Source: Halocatena marina (GTDB lineage: Archaea; Halobacteriota; Halobacteria; Halobacteriales; Haloarculaceae). From it: a stretch of DNA of 41,784 nucleotides. The stretch is from assembly GCF_023276375.1 (NCBI RefSeq), contig NZ_JALLPK010000006.1, positions 1 to 41,784 of the forward strand. The letters run 5' to 3'. This document shows, one piece after another, positions 1 to 9,172 of the stretch (position 1 is the stretch's first letter; the number at the start of each line of letters is the position of its first letter). Both the position numbers and the translations under genes were made by a program. The notes under the pieces are model-generated. The model did not search any database. It was not told the origin of the DNA and worked only from the letters and a program-made list of their open reading frames with translations.

Positions 1-699
1 GCGAGAGCTGCTGGCCGTCGATACCACCACGATGAATTCGATAACTACGATTTGAACGGCAGTGGTGACTTTCAAACCCGTGGACAGTCGACAAGAGCGG
101 GTCGAAACTTGAGAACACGAACGCGCCCAGGATCTGGTGCAGCCTCGACGACTGTAACTGACGGTGGACACGTCGAACAATCAGGTGGAACTCGTGCCCG
201 GAGTCGTGCTCGTCGTGTTTCTGATATTCGACAACGATCCTATCGTCAAAATGATTCTTCGACTTTCCCAGATGAGGGATCGACCAACATGACCTCTCGA
301 AGACGCACGACCGCAGAGACGGGAAGCACAGGCCGGACGCCGGACGGAGCAGTTGGAACCGCTGTCGAAGGCACCGAAACCGCCGTTGGAAAAGCGGAAT
401 CAGCAGCTGGGAAAGTTGGGACGGCAGTTGCAGTGGCTGTTGAGGCTCGACGCACTGCAAAAGCTCACTGGGAAGGTGCAAAGCAGTCATGGCGAGCATC
501 CCTGCCAGGTAACCGGAGAAGACGACCGACGAAACCGGTCGAACCACTCCGTGAAAAAGTTAAGAAGAGTGCGAAATCTGGTTGGAATGAGGCAAAACAG
601 CGTGGAAAAGCAGGGAAAGACAGACTCGTTGATCGGTCTCGCCACCAGCGACGTGAACAGCGACGTGAACATGTCCGAGACCAACAAGACGAGGAATAG
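1..699 (+). CDS. C-terminal part of TrbL/VirB6-like membrane protein (continues from 40297-41784 across the circular junction)
   Basis: The frame is open from base 1 (Ala-Arg-Ala-Ala...) and stops at 699. It has no start of its own that makes sense, and its frame matches the gene that runs off base 41784, so together they give about 728 residues. This part (about 232 residues) is a hydrophilic, strongly basic, Arg/Thr/Gly-rich tail with no membrane segment. An Ala/Val/Gly-rich helix lies in the middle and the end is Arg/Glu/Gln-rich. Such a tail after a polytopic membrane domain is expected to lie in the cytoplasm, where it could contact DNA or the transfer ATPases encoded just downstream; this role is inferred. 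A basic tail is unusual among acidic haloarchaeal proteins. A small gene follows 34 bases later. Confidence 0.75.
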   Translation, partial: ARAAGRRYHHDEFDNYDLNGSGDFQTRGQSTRAGRNLRTRTRPGSGAASTTVTDGGHVEQSGGTRARSRARRVSDIRQRSYRQNDSSTFPDEGSTNMTSRRRTTAETGSTGRTPDGAVGTAVEGTETAVGKAESAAGKVGTAVAVAVEARRTAKAHWEGAKQSWRASLPGNRRRRPTKPVEPLREKVKKSAKSGWNEAKQRGKAGKDRLVDRSRHQRREQRREHVRDQQDEE

Positions 700-733
700 A
701 CCTCAAGCAAACCTCTGACAACATTGATTCATA

Positions 734-979
734 ATGACCGACAAACACACAAGCGATCACTGTTCTGGGGAGCACACAGCTGAGACCCATTCGCAACAGG
801 CTGTAGAAGATAGATCAATAACCAACTCGGAGTCACGTTCATCCTTTGGTGACGGTGTTCCAGCCGGAGCGCCTCGGTTCGAGTCGGTGCCATTCAAGAA
901 CTTCGAAAAATCACCGCATCGGTGGGTGAGTGGCCGGTCAAAGGATTATAGGAACAAGGAGGAGCACAACCATGACTGA
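734..979 (+). CDS. Small hydrophilic protein of the transfer operon
   Basis: An 81-residue protein starting at ATG 734, rich in His, Ser, Glu and Asp, with no membrane segment and no family that I recognise. It lies between the TrbL/VirB6-like gene and the VirB4-like gene on the same strand, and its stop overlaps the next start by 8 bases. That overlap points to one transcript and translational coupling, so it may be an accessory component of the transfer apparatus. The 3' end of the gene carries the ribosome binding site (GGAGGAG at 958-964) of the following VirB4-like gene. Function unknown. Confidence 0.6.
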   Translation: MTDKHTSDHCSGEHTAETHSQQAVEDRSITNSESRSSFGDGVPAGAPRFESVPFKNFEKSPHRWVSGRSKDYRNKEEHNHD

Positions 980-3900
980 CACCAATTCAACCGACCGACC
1001 GGAACAGGATAGTCGTCAATTAATTCTTCCACAAGTCGACACATCGATGTCTATCCGGGGGAAGACCATGCGAGAATGGACAGCGTACATTCCCGCAGCA
1101 GTCGGGATTACCGCCGCTCTGTTTGCGTTCCTCCTCGGTGCCCATACCGTCGCTGGAGGACTCCTTGCTGTTAGTGCGACACTGCTCGTCGTGTTCGGTA
1201 TCCATATAGAAGAGGAACTCTCTGAAGCGTGGTATTTAACGCCACGTGGCCTCGCCGAGGATTATCTCTCGTATCGTCGTCTCAAGCGTGAATTGCCGTG
1301 GGGGGACGAAGCAGCAAAGCTCGCTGCACTCCATGGAGTGCGGCATGTCTGTGATGATGGTAGTTACGCGCGTCATGATGGGAGTCGGCTCGCATTGGTT
1401 GGACCGATTGAAGGTGTCAATATCGATCGACGGCCAGCACGAGTGATGCAGCGGTTGTCTGGCCAGCTCACGAATGGTGTCGATGATATCCTCGGCCCTA
1501 ATGAGATGTGGTGGGGAATCTACTCGACGACGCGTCCAGCTACGAGCGATCCACACGCGATCGAGCGCGAGCAACGTGTCGATAGCCTCCAGAACAATCT
1601 GACGACTGATCAGCGTGAAATCGTTGAGGAGACTGCTGAGTGGTTGCGTGATCAGGATGAGAAACACGATGGCAATGAATGGCGGCACTATGCCGTCGTT
1701 GAAGCCAGTCCTTCTGAATCAGAGGTGCTGACTCCGGAAAACAGTATAATCGCGCGTATCGAAGAAATTCGTGAGCAGATTATTTCTCTCTTCGATCGAG
1801 AAGCAGGCAGCAATGACACACAGTCAAATCCGGATTCGGAAGCGGATACCGATGCCGGTGGTGAGCCACTCGATGATGTTCTCGCTCGGCGTGTTGATTC
1901 TGTCAAGCAGGCGATTGGGCGCGTTGAGGATGTGGAACTGACTCGCGCTGATTCAGCTGAGCATATTGAGGTCCTTCGTGCTTTTTGGACGAATCGAGGG
2001 ACAACAATCGGTGATGCTGGCGACGGATCACCCGCTTTTGGCGGGACTGACTCACTACTAGAACAGGCATTTAAACGTGATCTCGACGGCGATGGGGTAA
2101 CTCCCACTGAGCGAATGCTTTCCGACGGTCATTTTGATGTCGATAAGGATACCGTCGAAATGGCAGGGACGTTTTGCCGGACTTTCTGGATCTCTAATTG
2201 GCCAGTTCGACCTGGACCAATGTTCCTTGAGAATTTGTACACGTATTCTGGCATTGACATCGATGTTCGAATCCACGCTGAGCCGATTAATCGCTCGGCA
2301 GCAGTGAACGCAATTGAAGACAAGGGAATCGATATCGGTGCCGAGACCATCAACCGCGCTGAGGAATCGTCATTCGGTGCGCTTTCGATCGGATCTGCCG
2401 AGGATGCTTATCAGAGTGCCTATCATCAACTTCACGCTACGTCGGTGAACGCGTGGTATCTGAATGGCTATGTTTCTGTGCGTGCGGGAGATCGGGAAAC
2501 TCTCGATAACGCCTGCGATGATCTCAGGAACACACTTGAAGCCGATCCAACCGGATGTTCGTTGGTGGCGAGCGGGACGAATCAACGTGCGGCCATTGCC
2601 AGTGCATCTCCAGCAGGTCACGATATGTTCTCCTCAGAGGCGACCGGCGACCGCCGCCATCTAGCGCTGTCTGGTGCGTTCGGAGCGATCTTCCCGTTCG
2701 GTGTTGACGATTTCTCAGAGTCGAATGGCCTCTATTGGGGACGAGATACGCGCACGAAACGGCCCGTTGTTGCCAATCTTTTCGAAGGAGGGACGGCATC
2801 GCATCTGTTCACCACAGGTATTTCCAGAAGTGGAAAAACAACGTACGTGAATGACCGACTCGGAGATTGGTTCCTCGGACGTGATGACCGAACGCTCATA
2901 GTCGCCGACACAGAATCTGAGTTTGTGGGTCTGACGGAGGTCTGTGGCGGCGAACAGATCGTACTCGGGGCAAATGACCCCATCAATCCATGGCACATCG
3001 AACCGGTTTCCAAGAAACGGCGGCGCAAGGCTAACGATAAGCTTGCGCCGCTAACGGCCCAGATTGACTTCATTACGGAGCTGACGATGAGCATTATTCG
3101 GGTCGGCTTATCCCAGACAGCAACGATTGACTCGGATCTCTATGGGTTCTTGCGCTATGCCGTCTCCGAAACGTATCAACGTGCTGGTATCACAGATGAT
3201 CTCGATACTCATCACCGTTCCTCGCCAACCTATGATGACTTCTTCAACGTGCTCTATGAGATTCGGAAGAATCCTGGCGAACACACTTTCCACGGCACTG
3301 AAGGTGAGCGAGCGGCGCGTGTGGATCGCGTTGATGCCCTCTTCAACAGTCTGATTGAAATGATGGACGGTGGTCGATATGACCATCTCCGTGGCGATGG
3401 GACGACCGCACTGCTTGACGATGATGTGCAAATGGCCTATCTGAGTATGCCAGACCTGAGTCAATCGTCAAAAGCCGCAAAGTCGATCGGTCTCCAGCTA
3501 GCGCTATCACAGATCAGTGAGAAGATCAAGCGAACTCCTGGTAAGACTATCTTTGCTATCGATGAAGCGCACGTGCTCTACCAGACGGAGGAGACGGTCG
3601 ACTGGTTGCAGTCGGCTGCTCGTCGGTGGGCACGCTATGAGGCAGCCATGTGGTCGATCTCACAATCTCCTGAGGAATTCGTTAAGAGCATGTCGGGGAC
3701 GAGTGACAAACAAGAGAATAAGCGCCAGATGATTCTCGAACAATCTGCAACCATGCAAGCGTTTTACTCCCCAAAGACCGATCCAGAAACACTAAGCAAA
3801 TTCGGGATGGAACCTCCTCAGATTCGTGCTGTGAAGAATGATCTGACCCCAGGACGGAACAACGACTATTCGACCTATCTCGTGCAATTTGATGACCTTC

Positions 3901-4220
3901 AGGGATGGATTGAATGTCGAGCTGAGACCTCCCCAGTCACCGACGCGATCGAGGAGGCTATTAGCGATACCGACAATGTGGTTGAAGAGATTGACGAGGT
4001 TGACGAAGCGGTCGAACATCAATCGGCAGGAATCACGACAATCGACGGCCTCGACGCCAATACCGCGAACCAGTTATCGGATTACGGCATCGAGACTCGG
4101 GATGATCTCCTCTCAACTGATGCGCATAAACTCGCGGCACTCACGAACGCATCGGGTGACCGGATCGATGGCTGGTATGACGCCGCTCTCGCTCGTAATG
4201 GCGCTCACAGTGACGACTAA
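972..4220 (+). CDS. VirB4/TraC-like conjugation ATPase with N-terminal membrane segments and C-terminal helix-hairpin-helix
   Basis: 1082 residues. A predicted membrane hairpin at about residues 38-75 resembles VirB3-VirB4 fusions. A Glu/Asp-rich middle follows, then a HerA/VirB4-type ATPase: Walker A GISRSGKTT at 616-624 and Walker B with Asp864-Glu865 (FAIDEAH). The last about 60 residues (IDGLDANTANQLSDYGI and on) look like a helix-hairpin-helix DNA-binding motif, not usual in VirB4. VirB4 proteins energise pilus assembly and substrate transfer at the inner face of the membrane. The start ATG 972 is chosen because GGAGGAG lies 7 bases upstream; the longer frame back to 930 has no such site. 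It overlaps the preceding small gene and is followed 23 bases later by the second ATPase. Known haloarchaeal plasmid ATPases of this type are often annotated only as ATP-binding proteins. Confidence 0.85.
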   Translation: MTDTNSTDRPEQDSRQLILPQVDTSMSIRGKTMREWTAYIPAAVGITAALFAFLLGAHTVAGGLLAVSATLLVVFGIHIEEELSEAWYLTPRGLAEDYLSYRRLKRELPWGDEAAKLAALHGVRHVCDDGSYARHDGSRLALVGPIEGVNIDRRPARVMQRLSGQLTNGVDDILGPNEMWWGIYSTTRPATSDPHAIEREQRVDSLQNNLTTDQREIVEETAEWLRDQDEKHDGNEWRHYAVVEASPSESEVLTPENSIIARIEEIREQIISLFDREAGSNDTQSNPDSEADTDAGGEPLDDVLARRVDSVKQAIGRVEDVELTRADSAEHIEVLRAFWTNRGTTIGDAGDGSPAFGGTDSLLEQAFKRDLDGDGVTPTERMLSDGHFDVDKDTVEMAGTFCRTFWISNWPVRPGPMFLENLYTYSGIDIDVRIHAEPINRSAAVNAIEDKGIDIGAETINRAEESSFGALSIGSAEDAYQSAYHQLHATSVNAWYLNGYVSVRAGDRETLDNACDDLRNTLEADPTGCSLVASGTNQRAAIASASPAGHDMFSSEATGDRRHLALSGAFGAIFPFGVDDFSESNGLYWGRDTRTKRPVVANLFEGGTASHLFTTGISRSGKTTYVNDRLGDWFLGRDDRTLIVADTESEFVGLTEVCGGEQIVLGANDPINPWHIEPVSKKRRRKANDKLAPLTAQIDFITELTMSIIRVGLSQTATIDSDLYGFLRYAVSETYQRAGITDDLDTHHRSSPTYDDFFNVLYEIRKNPGEHTFHGTEGERAARVDRVDALFNSLIEMMDGGRYDHLRGDGTTALLDDDVQMAYLSMPDLSQSSKAAKSIGLQLALSQISEKIKRTPGKTIFAIDEAHVLYQTEETVDWLQSAARRWARYEAAMWSISQSPEEFVKSMSGTSDKQENKRQMILEQSATMQAFYSPKTDPETLSKFGMEPPQIRAVKNDLTPGRNNDYSTYLVQFDDLQGWIECRAETSPVTDAIEEAISDTDNVVEEIDEVDEAVEHQSAGITTIDGLDANTANQLSDYGIETRDDLLSTDAHKLAALTNASGDRIDGWYDAALARNGAHSDD

Positions 4221-4243
4221 CGACTACCGCACATCATAGACAA

Positions 4244-7200
4244 ATGGGTATTCTCAACCGTTTCCGATCCAGCAGCACCGCCAGTATAGATGCTTATCAG
4301 CCGATGCAGGTTACCGAATCACTTGCAGCGAGCGCGACGGATGCTCTTCCCGGTGGCGAACGTGCCATCGTTGTGCGCCCCTACCAAGCGAACGGGGGCA
4401 TCGAAGCGATGGACGAAGTGCTCACCTCGTTGCATAAGGTCCAAACGCGGACTTCACGCTCGTTACGTCACCCATTCGGGGTCACAGAGAACGTCTCGCC
4501 TGCTCATGCAGCCGAAATCCGTTATGGACCTGTTCAGACGGGCACTACTGGTCCTTCCGAGCGCGTTCTCACACTTCAGTACGTACCCTCTGCGAACGAT
4601 TACGATACCTTCGCCCGTCAACTAGATGATAAGTACCCGGCCTCCGAGATCAAACCACGTGAGGCAGGATTGCTTGAAGTCACGCCAGGGGAATATCTTG
4701 CTGGAGCAACGCTCGCTCTCCGGCGGTACACGCTCTACCCGATCAACAACGTTGCACTCGATGGATTTCGGTCAGATCCGATAGGCGCAATTTTGAAAGA
4801 GATCGTCGGAACACCCACAACCGCTAGTGGGGCAGCACTCAACTCCGATATAGCCACCAGTACCTCCGATGCCAATGTCGCTGTCCAGTTGATGTTTCAG
4901 CCAGCACGCCGGAGTTGGTTGCAGGGAGTTGCTAACGGTGAGGGACTTGAGGACGGACGTGGAGATCGTGACTGGGATAGCGGGGCGGTCGGGACGCCAA
5001 TCGAAGGCACCCCCTCCGTTCAGGAGTTGACCTACCAGCTCCGCCAACCAACGATCGAGGCACATCGCCCTCTGCCGTGGTCGCAGCCAGAACACATCAA
5101 GCATCCTCCCTCGAAACGTGACAAAGACGTGGCGACGATGCTTGAGGAACAGGACGGTAAAGCGTGGCATCTCTTTATCCGTATCTTTGCTGTCTCTGAT
5201 GATCCGAACGAAGCCGCTCGGCGCGTCCAACGCACTGCCGGGATGTTCCGGAATTATTACGAATTCCGTTCGGAACAATCATTCATCCCCCAGCCAATAA
5301 CTGGTGACGCGCTCCAGACTCAGTTCACACGGGCTTGTGCACGAGAGTGGGAAGACACCGGTATCGTCAAGACACAGGCCGAGGCCGCAGGTCTCCTGAA
5401 CGTTCCAAGGTTTGAGGATGTCACGACGAACAGACTCCAGTGGTCGCTTTCCCGACCTGGTGACGGTGTTCCAGTCGGCACTCCCCGCTTTGACTTCGAC
5501 GCGGTCGGTCTCTCCGATGATCCTTCTCGCATGGAAAAACAGGTAGCGATGCTTGACAATACGGGACCTGGGGACCCGTTCTATTTTGGATTCGGTCGCC
5601 GCAATGGCACCGAGGTCGGTGTCTACGAAGAATATCTGAATGCTCACATGCTTGTGACCGGCGGGACCCGCAGAGGCAAAACCACCTCTCTGGGGAATTT
5701 TGCTTCACAAGTGTTCGACCGGGACTACGGCGCGTTGGTCATTCTCAAAGACAAAGAGAACGACGTTGACGACTTTATCGAAGAGTGGCCGGAGGATCGC
5801 CCTGAGGAGGACTTCGTATTCATCGATACTGGCGATGCATTCGACAAGCGTGTACGGTTCAACCTTTTAGAACTCCCATCGGACGCCGAACCGGGATCGA
5901 ACGCGTTCGAATCGGCAGTGCAGACGCTTGCTGACGATTGGTCGGCATCGTTCGCGCAAGCTGGCGGCTCAGACAAATACTGGGGTTCGGTAATGGAACG
6001 TGTCACTCGGACGGTCATCAATGGATTGGCGAAGTCTGGGCTAACGTGCACACCGCTAGACGTCGCAGCAGCGGTGAGTACCGCTGCTGGGGTTGGTGAA
6101 TTTTCGTCGTTGATCAGCGACGAGCGGATGCCCTTTATCAAGGATGCTGCTGAACAAATTGCTGAAAAAGAGGATCGTGATCTCGAACCTCTTGCGGGTA
6201 GAACATATTTACTCACACAGCACGCGGGGCTGCGGAACTTCCTCTGCGCCCGGAATCCGACTGCAAGCATTCAGGATTTCGTGCGCGAGGGAAAGGTCTG
6301 CGTGCTGCGGTTAGATCCTCATCTCGGCGAATCCGAGATCAAATTCATGTTGACTCCGTTGGTCAGACGGTTCTACACTGCCAAGCAGACTATTGACGAC
6401 GCACCCCGCTTTTATCTCATCTGGGATGAGTTCGATAAGGCCGTCTCCCCACTTACTGACGTTCACGAAATGCTCTCGATCGCTGGCGGAGAAGACTTCC
6501 GGATGGTGCTGGCTTGTCAGGCTCCTACGAACCAACTCTATGGAAAGCTTAAAAATGCCCTCCAAAATCAGGTCGACACAGCAATCTCATTCGGAACAGG
6601 TGACGATGATGCGGAGTATATCATGTCACACCACTCGCTCACGGATACGGACGACCTTACTAGTCTCGGGCGATTCAAGTTCTGGTTACGAACCTACTAT
6701 CAGACGAATGACGACGAAGATCTGACCTATTCGTACAAAGTCGATGCTTTTCCGCCAAGTCGAGATGCCCGTCAAGAGGTCTATGGAGACGACTACGAGG
6801 TTGATGTGGAGGGAATGAAACGCCGCTCGGTCGAACGCTACGGCGATGTTCCCGAGTCGCCAGAGGAACTCCGATCTAATTCGCATTTCTACGAGATCAC
6901 TGGCGACGGGCCATTCGCTGGGAAAACCCTTGATGATCTCGACATGACCGACGATGCGTGGCGTAACCGCACGCTTGAGGCAATCGATGACGAGTCCATC
7001 CGGCTAGGGAATCCTCATGGCTTTGTTACCATTAGCACATTACTCGATCGACTGCGGCGCTATCTCCCTGGTGGTGGCTCACTCACCAATGCAAACCAAG
7101 CGTGGCTGAAGGTGCTTCAACATGTTCCAGACGACTATCTAAGTTACCGCAAACAAGACGGCGAGAGGCAGGTCAAAGCCCTCGACACTGGTTACATGAA

Positions 7201-8224
7201 TGTAGGGGATAGCCCAACCGCTGGCGGAAAAGATCACCAGCTGACAATGAAAGATGCCTACGTTCCACTCACGCAACTTGGTTTTCTCATCGATATTCTA
7301 GACCAAGATGCCGACAGTATGCCCGATGCACTGGCCACGCTCGATGATCAGCTCTATCTTGACGGCATCGAAGATCGCAGCGTCATTGCCGAGCGAGTAA
7401 TGAAGTACCGTGAGAATCATCCAGACCTTCACCGTCTTGCAGGCGATCATGAGGCGTACATCGAGGCTGAACATTCGACTGGAAAAACACAGCCGTCACA
7501 GACGATAACTAACCTCGCGGCGGCTCATAACGCTGACCGGCGGTGTCTGTTCCTTTGTCGTCCAGAGGCGGCTGAAGATGTCTATAATACGCTTTCCGAG
7601 GGCACCCCGTACTGTTACACAGACCATGACGTGGACGGTGAACGACGGTTCTACACCAAGACATCGGCACTCAGTATAGAGGGCGAGAAGATGACTCGGC
7701 TCGGACCAAAGGGTGACAATAACGTCTGGGTTCAAGACGAGCAGACCGGCCAGTATGTCTTGCGGGGTTCAGACGGCACCGAGCACGCCCGGTTTGACTC
7801 GGCTGCCGATATTTACAACGACCCGTCTGCATACCCGTCCGGTGGAGAGTGTCGAATCTATCCACCTGTGATTCCCGAGTTCGAATTCGATGGAGGAGAT
7901 CCGACAGCTGCTGAGTGGGATATCATCGTGGTTCCCGAAGCTGAGGTGGATGAGAACGACGAGAGACAATTGCTGACGCCGTTGGATCTCAAACTTTACC
8001 GGCATGACCGCGACAATATCCCGCTGTGTGACCTGCCGGAGACGGACGTTGATGACGACGAACAGGATGAGATATCGTCGGAAACAGGTCGCACGGTCGG
8101 TGATCATAGCTCCGACGAAGATAGCTCTGATGAAGAGGAAACAACTGAGAGAACAGACAGCGATGACGATATAGACGACGATACAGCGTCAGAACACGAA
8201 CCTCGAAAGTTCGAGCGCTTCTGA
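4244..8224 (+). CDS. VirD4/TraD-like coupling ATPase with a second P-loop in its C-terminal region
   Basis: 1326 residues, about twice the usual coupling protein. The ATPase core has Walker A GGTRRGKTT at 473-481 and Walker B with Asp728-Glu729 (FYLIWDEFD). The spacing and the text between (VRFNLLELP, YWGSVMERV) fit the TraG/VirD4 branch of the HerA-FtsK ATPases, which bring DNA to the secretion channel. No N-terminal membrane segment is evident, so it may dock on membrane partners. A C-terminal region beyond residue about 900 contains a second Walker A-like motif, AEHSTGKT at 1075-1082, and the protein ends in a long Asp/Glu/Ser tail. It is the last gene of the transfer operon and converges with a regulator gene 2 bases away. 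It could alternatively be a second VirB4-type motor. Confidence 0.8.
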   Translation: MGILNRFRSSSTASIDAYQPMQVTESLAASATDALPGGERAIVVRPYQANGGIEAMDEVLTSLHKVQTRTSRSLRHPFGVTENVSPAHAAEIRYGPVQTGTTGPSERVLTLQYVPSANDYDTFARQLDDKYPASEIKPREAGLLEVTPGEYLAGATLALRRYTLYPINNVALDGFRSDPIGAILKEIVGTPTTASGAALNSDIATSTSDANVAVQLMFQPARRSWLQGVANGEGLEDGRGDRDWDSGAVGTPIEGTPSVQELTYQLRQPTIEAHRPLPWSQPEHIKHPPSKRDKDVATMLEEQDGKAWHLFIRIFAVSDDPNEAARRVQRTAGMFRNYYEFRSEQSFIPQPITGDALQTQFTRACAREWEDTGIVKTQAEAAGLLNVPRFEDVTTNRLQWSLSRPGDGVPVGTPRFDFDAVGLSDDPSRMEKQVAMLDNTGPGDPFYFGFGRRNGTEVGVYEEYLNAHMLVTGGTRRGKTTSLGNFASQVFDRDYGALVILKDKENDVDDFIEEWPEDRPEEDFVFIDTGDAFDKRVRFNLLELPSDAEPGSNAFESAVQTLADDWSASFAQAGGSDKYWGSVMERVTRTVINGLAKSGLTCTPLDVAAAVSTAAGVGEFSSLISDERMPFIKDAAEQIAEKEDRDLEPLAGRTYLLTQHAGLRNFLCARNPTASIQDFVREGKVCVLRLDPHLGESEIKFMLTPLVRRFYTAKQTIDDAPRFYLIWDEFDKAVSPLTDVHEMLSIAGGEDFRMVLACQAPTNQLYGKLKNALQNQVDTAISFGTGDDDAEYIMSHHSLTDTDDLTSLGRFKFWLRTYYQTNDDEDLTYSYKVDAFPPSRDARQEVYGDDYEVDVEGMKRRSVERYGDVPESPEELRSNSHFYEITGDGPFAGKTLDDLDMTDDAWRNRTLEAIDDESIRLGNPHGFVTISTLLDRLRRYLPGGGSLTNANQAWLKVLQHVPDDYLSYRKQDGERQVKALDTGYMNVGDSPTAGGKDHQLTMKDAYVPLTQLGFLIDILDQDADSMPDALATLDDQLYLDGIEDRSVIAERVMKYRENHPDLHRLAGDHEAYIEAEHSTGKTQPSQTITNLAAAHNADRRCLFLCRPEAAEDVYNTLSEGTPYCYTDHDVDGERRFYTKTSALSIEGEKMTRLGPKGDNNVWVQDEQTGQYVLRGSDGTEHARFDSAADIYNDPSAYPSGGECRIYPPVIPEFEFDGGDPTAAEWDIIVVPEAEVDENDERQLLTPLDLKLYRHDRDNIPLCDLPETDVDDDEQDEISSETGRTVGDHSSDEDSSDEEETTERTDSDDDIDDDTASEHEPRKFERF

Positions 8225-8226
8225 TG

Positions 8227-8649
8227 CTATTCGTCTAACGTCCGCTCATCGATCTTCTCAACGTGGTCTGCCAACTGATTATAGAGTTTTCCGAGTCTCT
8301 CAAGCTCATTCTGTAGCTCCTCAACTTCCTCCTCTAGCTCTGCCGCTGTCACCCTCCCTGAGGAATCCGCTAATTCGTCTGCGATCTTTTGCCCACGGTT
8401 AGTGAGGCGATACGTTGCTGAGGTGCCGCCTCGACCGGCGAACTCTTCACCAGTCTTCTCAATTAGCCCCTTCTTTTCTAGCTCTTCAAAATGATATATT
8501 CCTGATGGGATGTCCCCGTCTCGGCGTAGCTCCTTAGCATTATGTTCACCACCATAGAACCTTAATCCATTAATAATTCTCGCACGTGGTGTACCCTCAA
8601 TTCTCTCAATTAGTTGATCAAAGGTCCCTGACTTAGCCGCACTTGCCAT
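8227..8649 (-). CDS. Winged-helix transcription regulator with C-terminal coiled coil
   Basis: 140 residues from ATG 8649. The first about 90 residues read as a winged helix of the ArsR/PadR type found in haloarchaea: an Arg-rich recognition helix region, then FEELEKKGLIEKTGEEFAGR, and a wing with GGTSATYRLTNRGQ. The rest is a heptad-patterned Glu/Leu helix (VEELQNELERLGKLYNQLAD) suited to dimerisation. It faces the transfer operon tail to tail with only 2 bases between, and its promoter lies in the repeat-bearing non-coding region 8650-9172, which it may control. The longer frame beginning upstream of 8649 is less likely because haloarchaeal genes of this type start close to the promoter. 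Confidence 0.8.
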   Translation of the reverse strand: MASAAKSGTFDQLIERIEGTPRARIINGLRFYGGEHNAKELRRDGDIPSGIYHFEELEKKGLIEKTGEEFAGRGGTSATYRLTNRGQKIADELADSSGRVTAAELEEEVEELQNELERLGKLYNQLADHVEKIDERTLDE

Positions 8650-8731
8650 ACTCCAAAATAGTCCTAAGACAGGCAAAAAACTTCCGGTAATTTCTAGTTA
8701 CTATCTAATCCCGAGGAACCCGCATCCGGGG

Positions 8732-8768
8732 GCCTCCCCCCATGGTAGGTGGATGATTTTGGGGAGGC
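8732..8768. repeat. Inverted repeat GCCTCCCC / GGGGAGGC in non-coding region
   Basis: Perfect 8-base arms at 8732-8739 and 8761-8768 separated by 21 bases. It lies just upstream of the 51-bp tandem repeats and between two divergently read genes. It could be a hairpin of an RNA, an operator for the 8227-8649 regulator, or part of a transfer origin. Confidence 0.6.
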
Positions 8769-8810
8769 ACAATGCGACCGCCAGGCCCGGTCCCCAACCA
8801 AACGAAATAC

Positions 8811-9017
8811 TGGACACCCAGGTAAAGCGACGACTGCTGACATCCCGATGTGACGACAGCAGAGGGACACCCAGATGAAGCGAGGAAATACATATTGAAG
8901 ATGTCACGAAATACTGGACACCCAAGTTGAGCAACGACTGTTGACATCCCGATGTTGCAACACACTGGGGAGCCACAAGAGCGACGACAGGCCGACACAC
9001 AGGCGTGACGCGTCACA
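8811..9017. repeat. Tandem array of about four 51-53 bp repeats with internal hairpins
   Basis: Units begin at 8811, 8864, 8915 and (decayed) 8966, each opening with TGGACACCCA or a close variant (GGGACACCCA, TGGGGAGCCA) followed by an AAGCGACGAC-like block. Units 1 and 3 contain the same inner hairpin (ACATC-CC-GATGT, at 8840-8851 and 8944-8955). It is enclosed by outer arms that differ but still pair: CTGCTG/CAGCAG in unit 1 and TGTTG/CAACA in unit 3. The array fills most of the 523-base gap 8650-9172, which has no convincing gene. Possible roles are a transfer origin, a regulator-binding array or a structured RNA. It is not CRISPR, since no unique spacers are present. Confidence 0.75.
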
Positions 9018-9160
9018 CCGACAGACAGGCCTGCACACGACCGGCCTGAAGACCCCTCTCTACGACACACCTGACAAGCGATGGTCTCACACCGGGACCG
9101 AGCGTCATTCGCCGCTGTTTCGATAGTTCTATATGTTTTGAGGTGAAAGAAAGACACAGT

Positions 9161-9172
9161 AGGAGGTAGAGA
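9161..9172 (+). promoter_or_regulatory. Strong Shine-Dalgarno site deciding the start of the 9173 gene
   Basis: AGGAGGT at 9161-9167 stands 5 bases before TTG 9173 but 14 bases before the first ATG (9182). The spacing favours initiation at the TTG codon. Confidence 0.5.

Noticed and set aside
8811..9017. CRISPR array
   Set aside because: Units are whole 51-base tandem repeats without unique spacers, and no cas gene is present.
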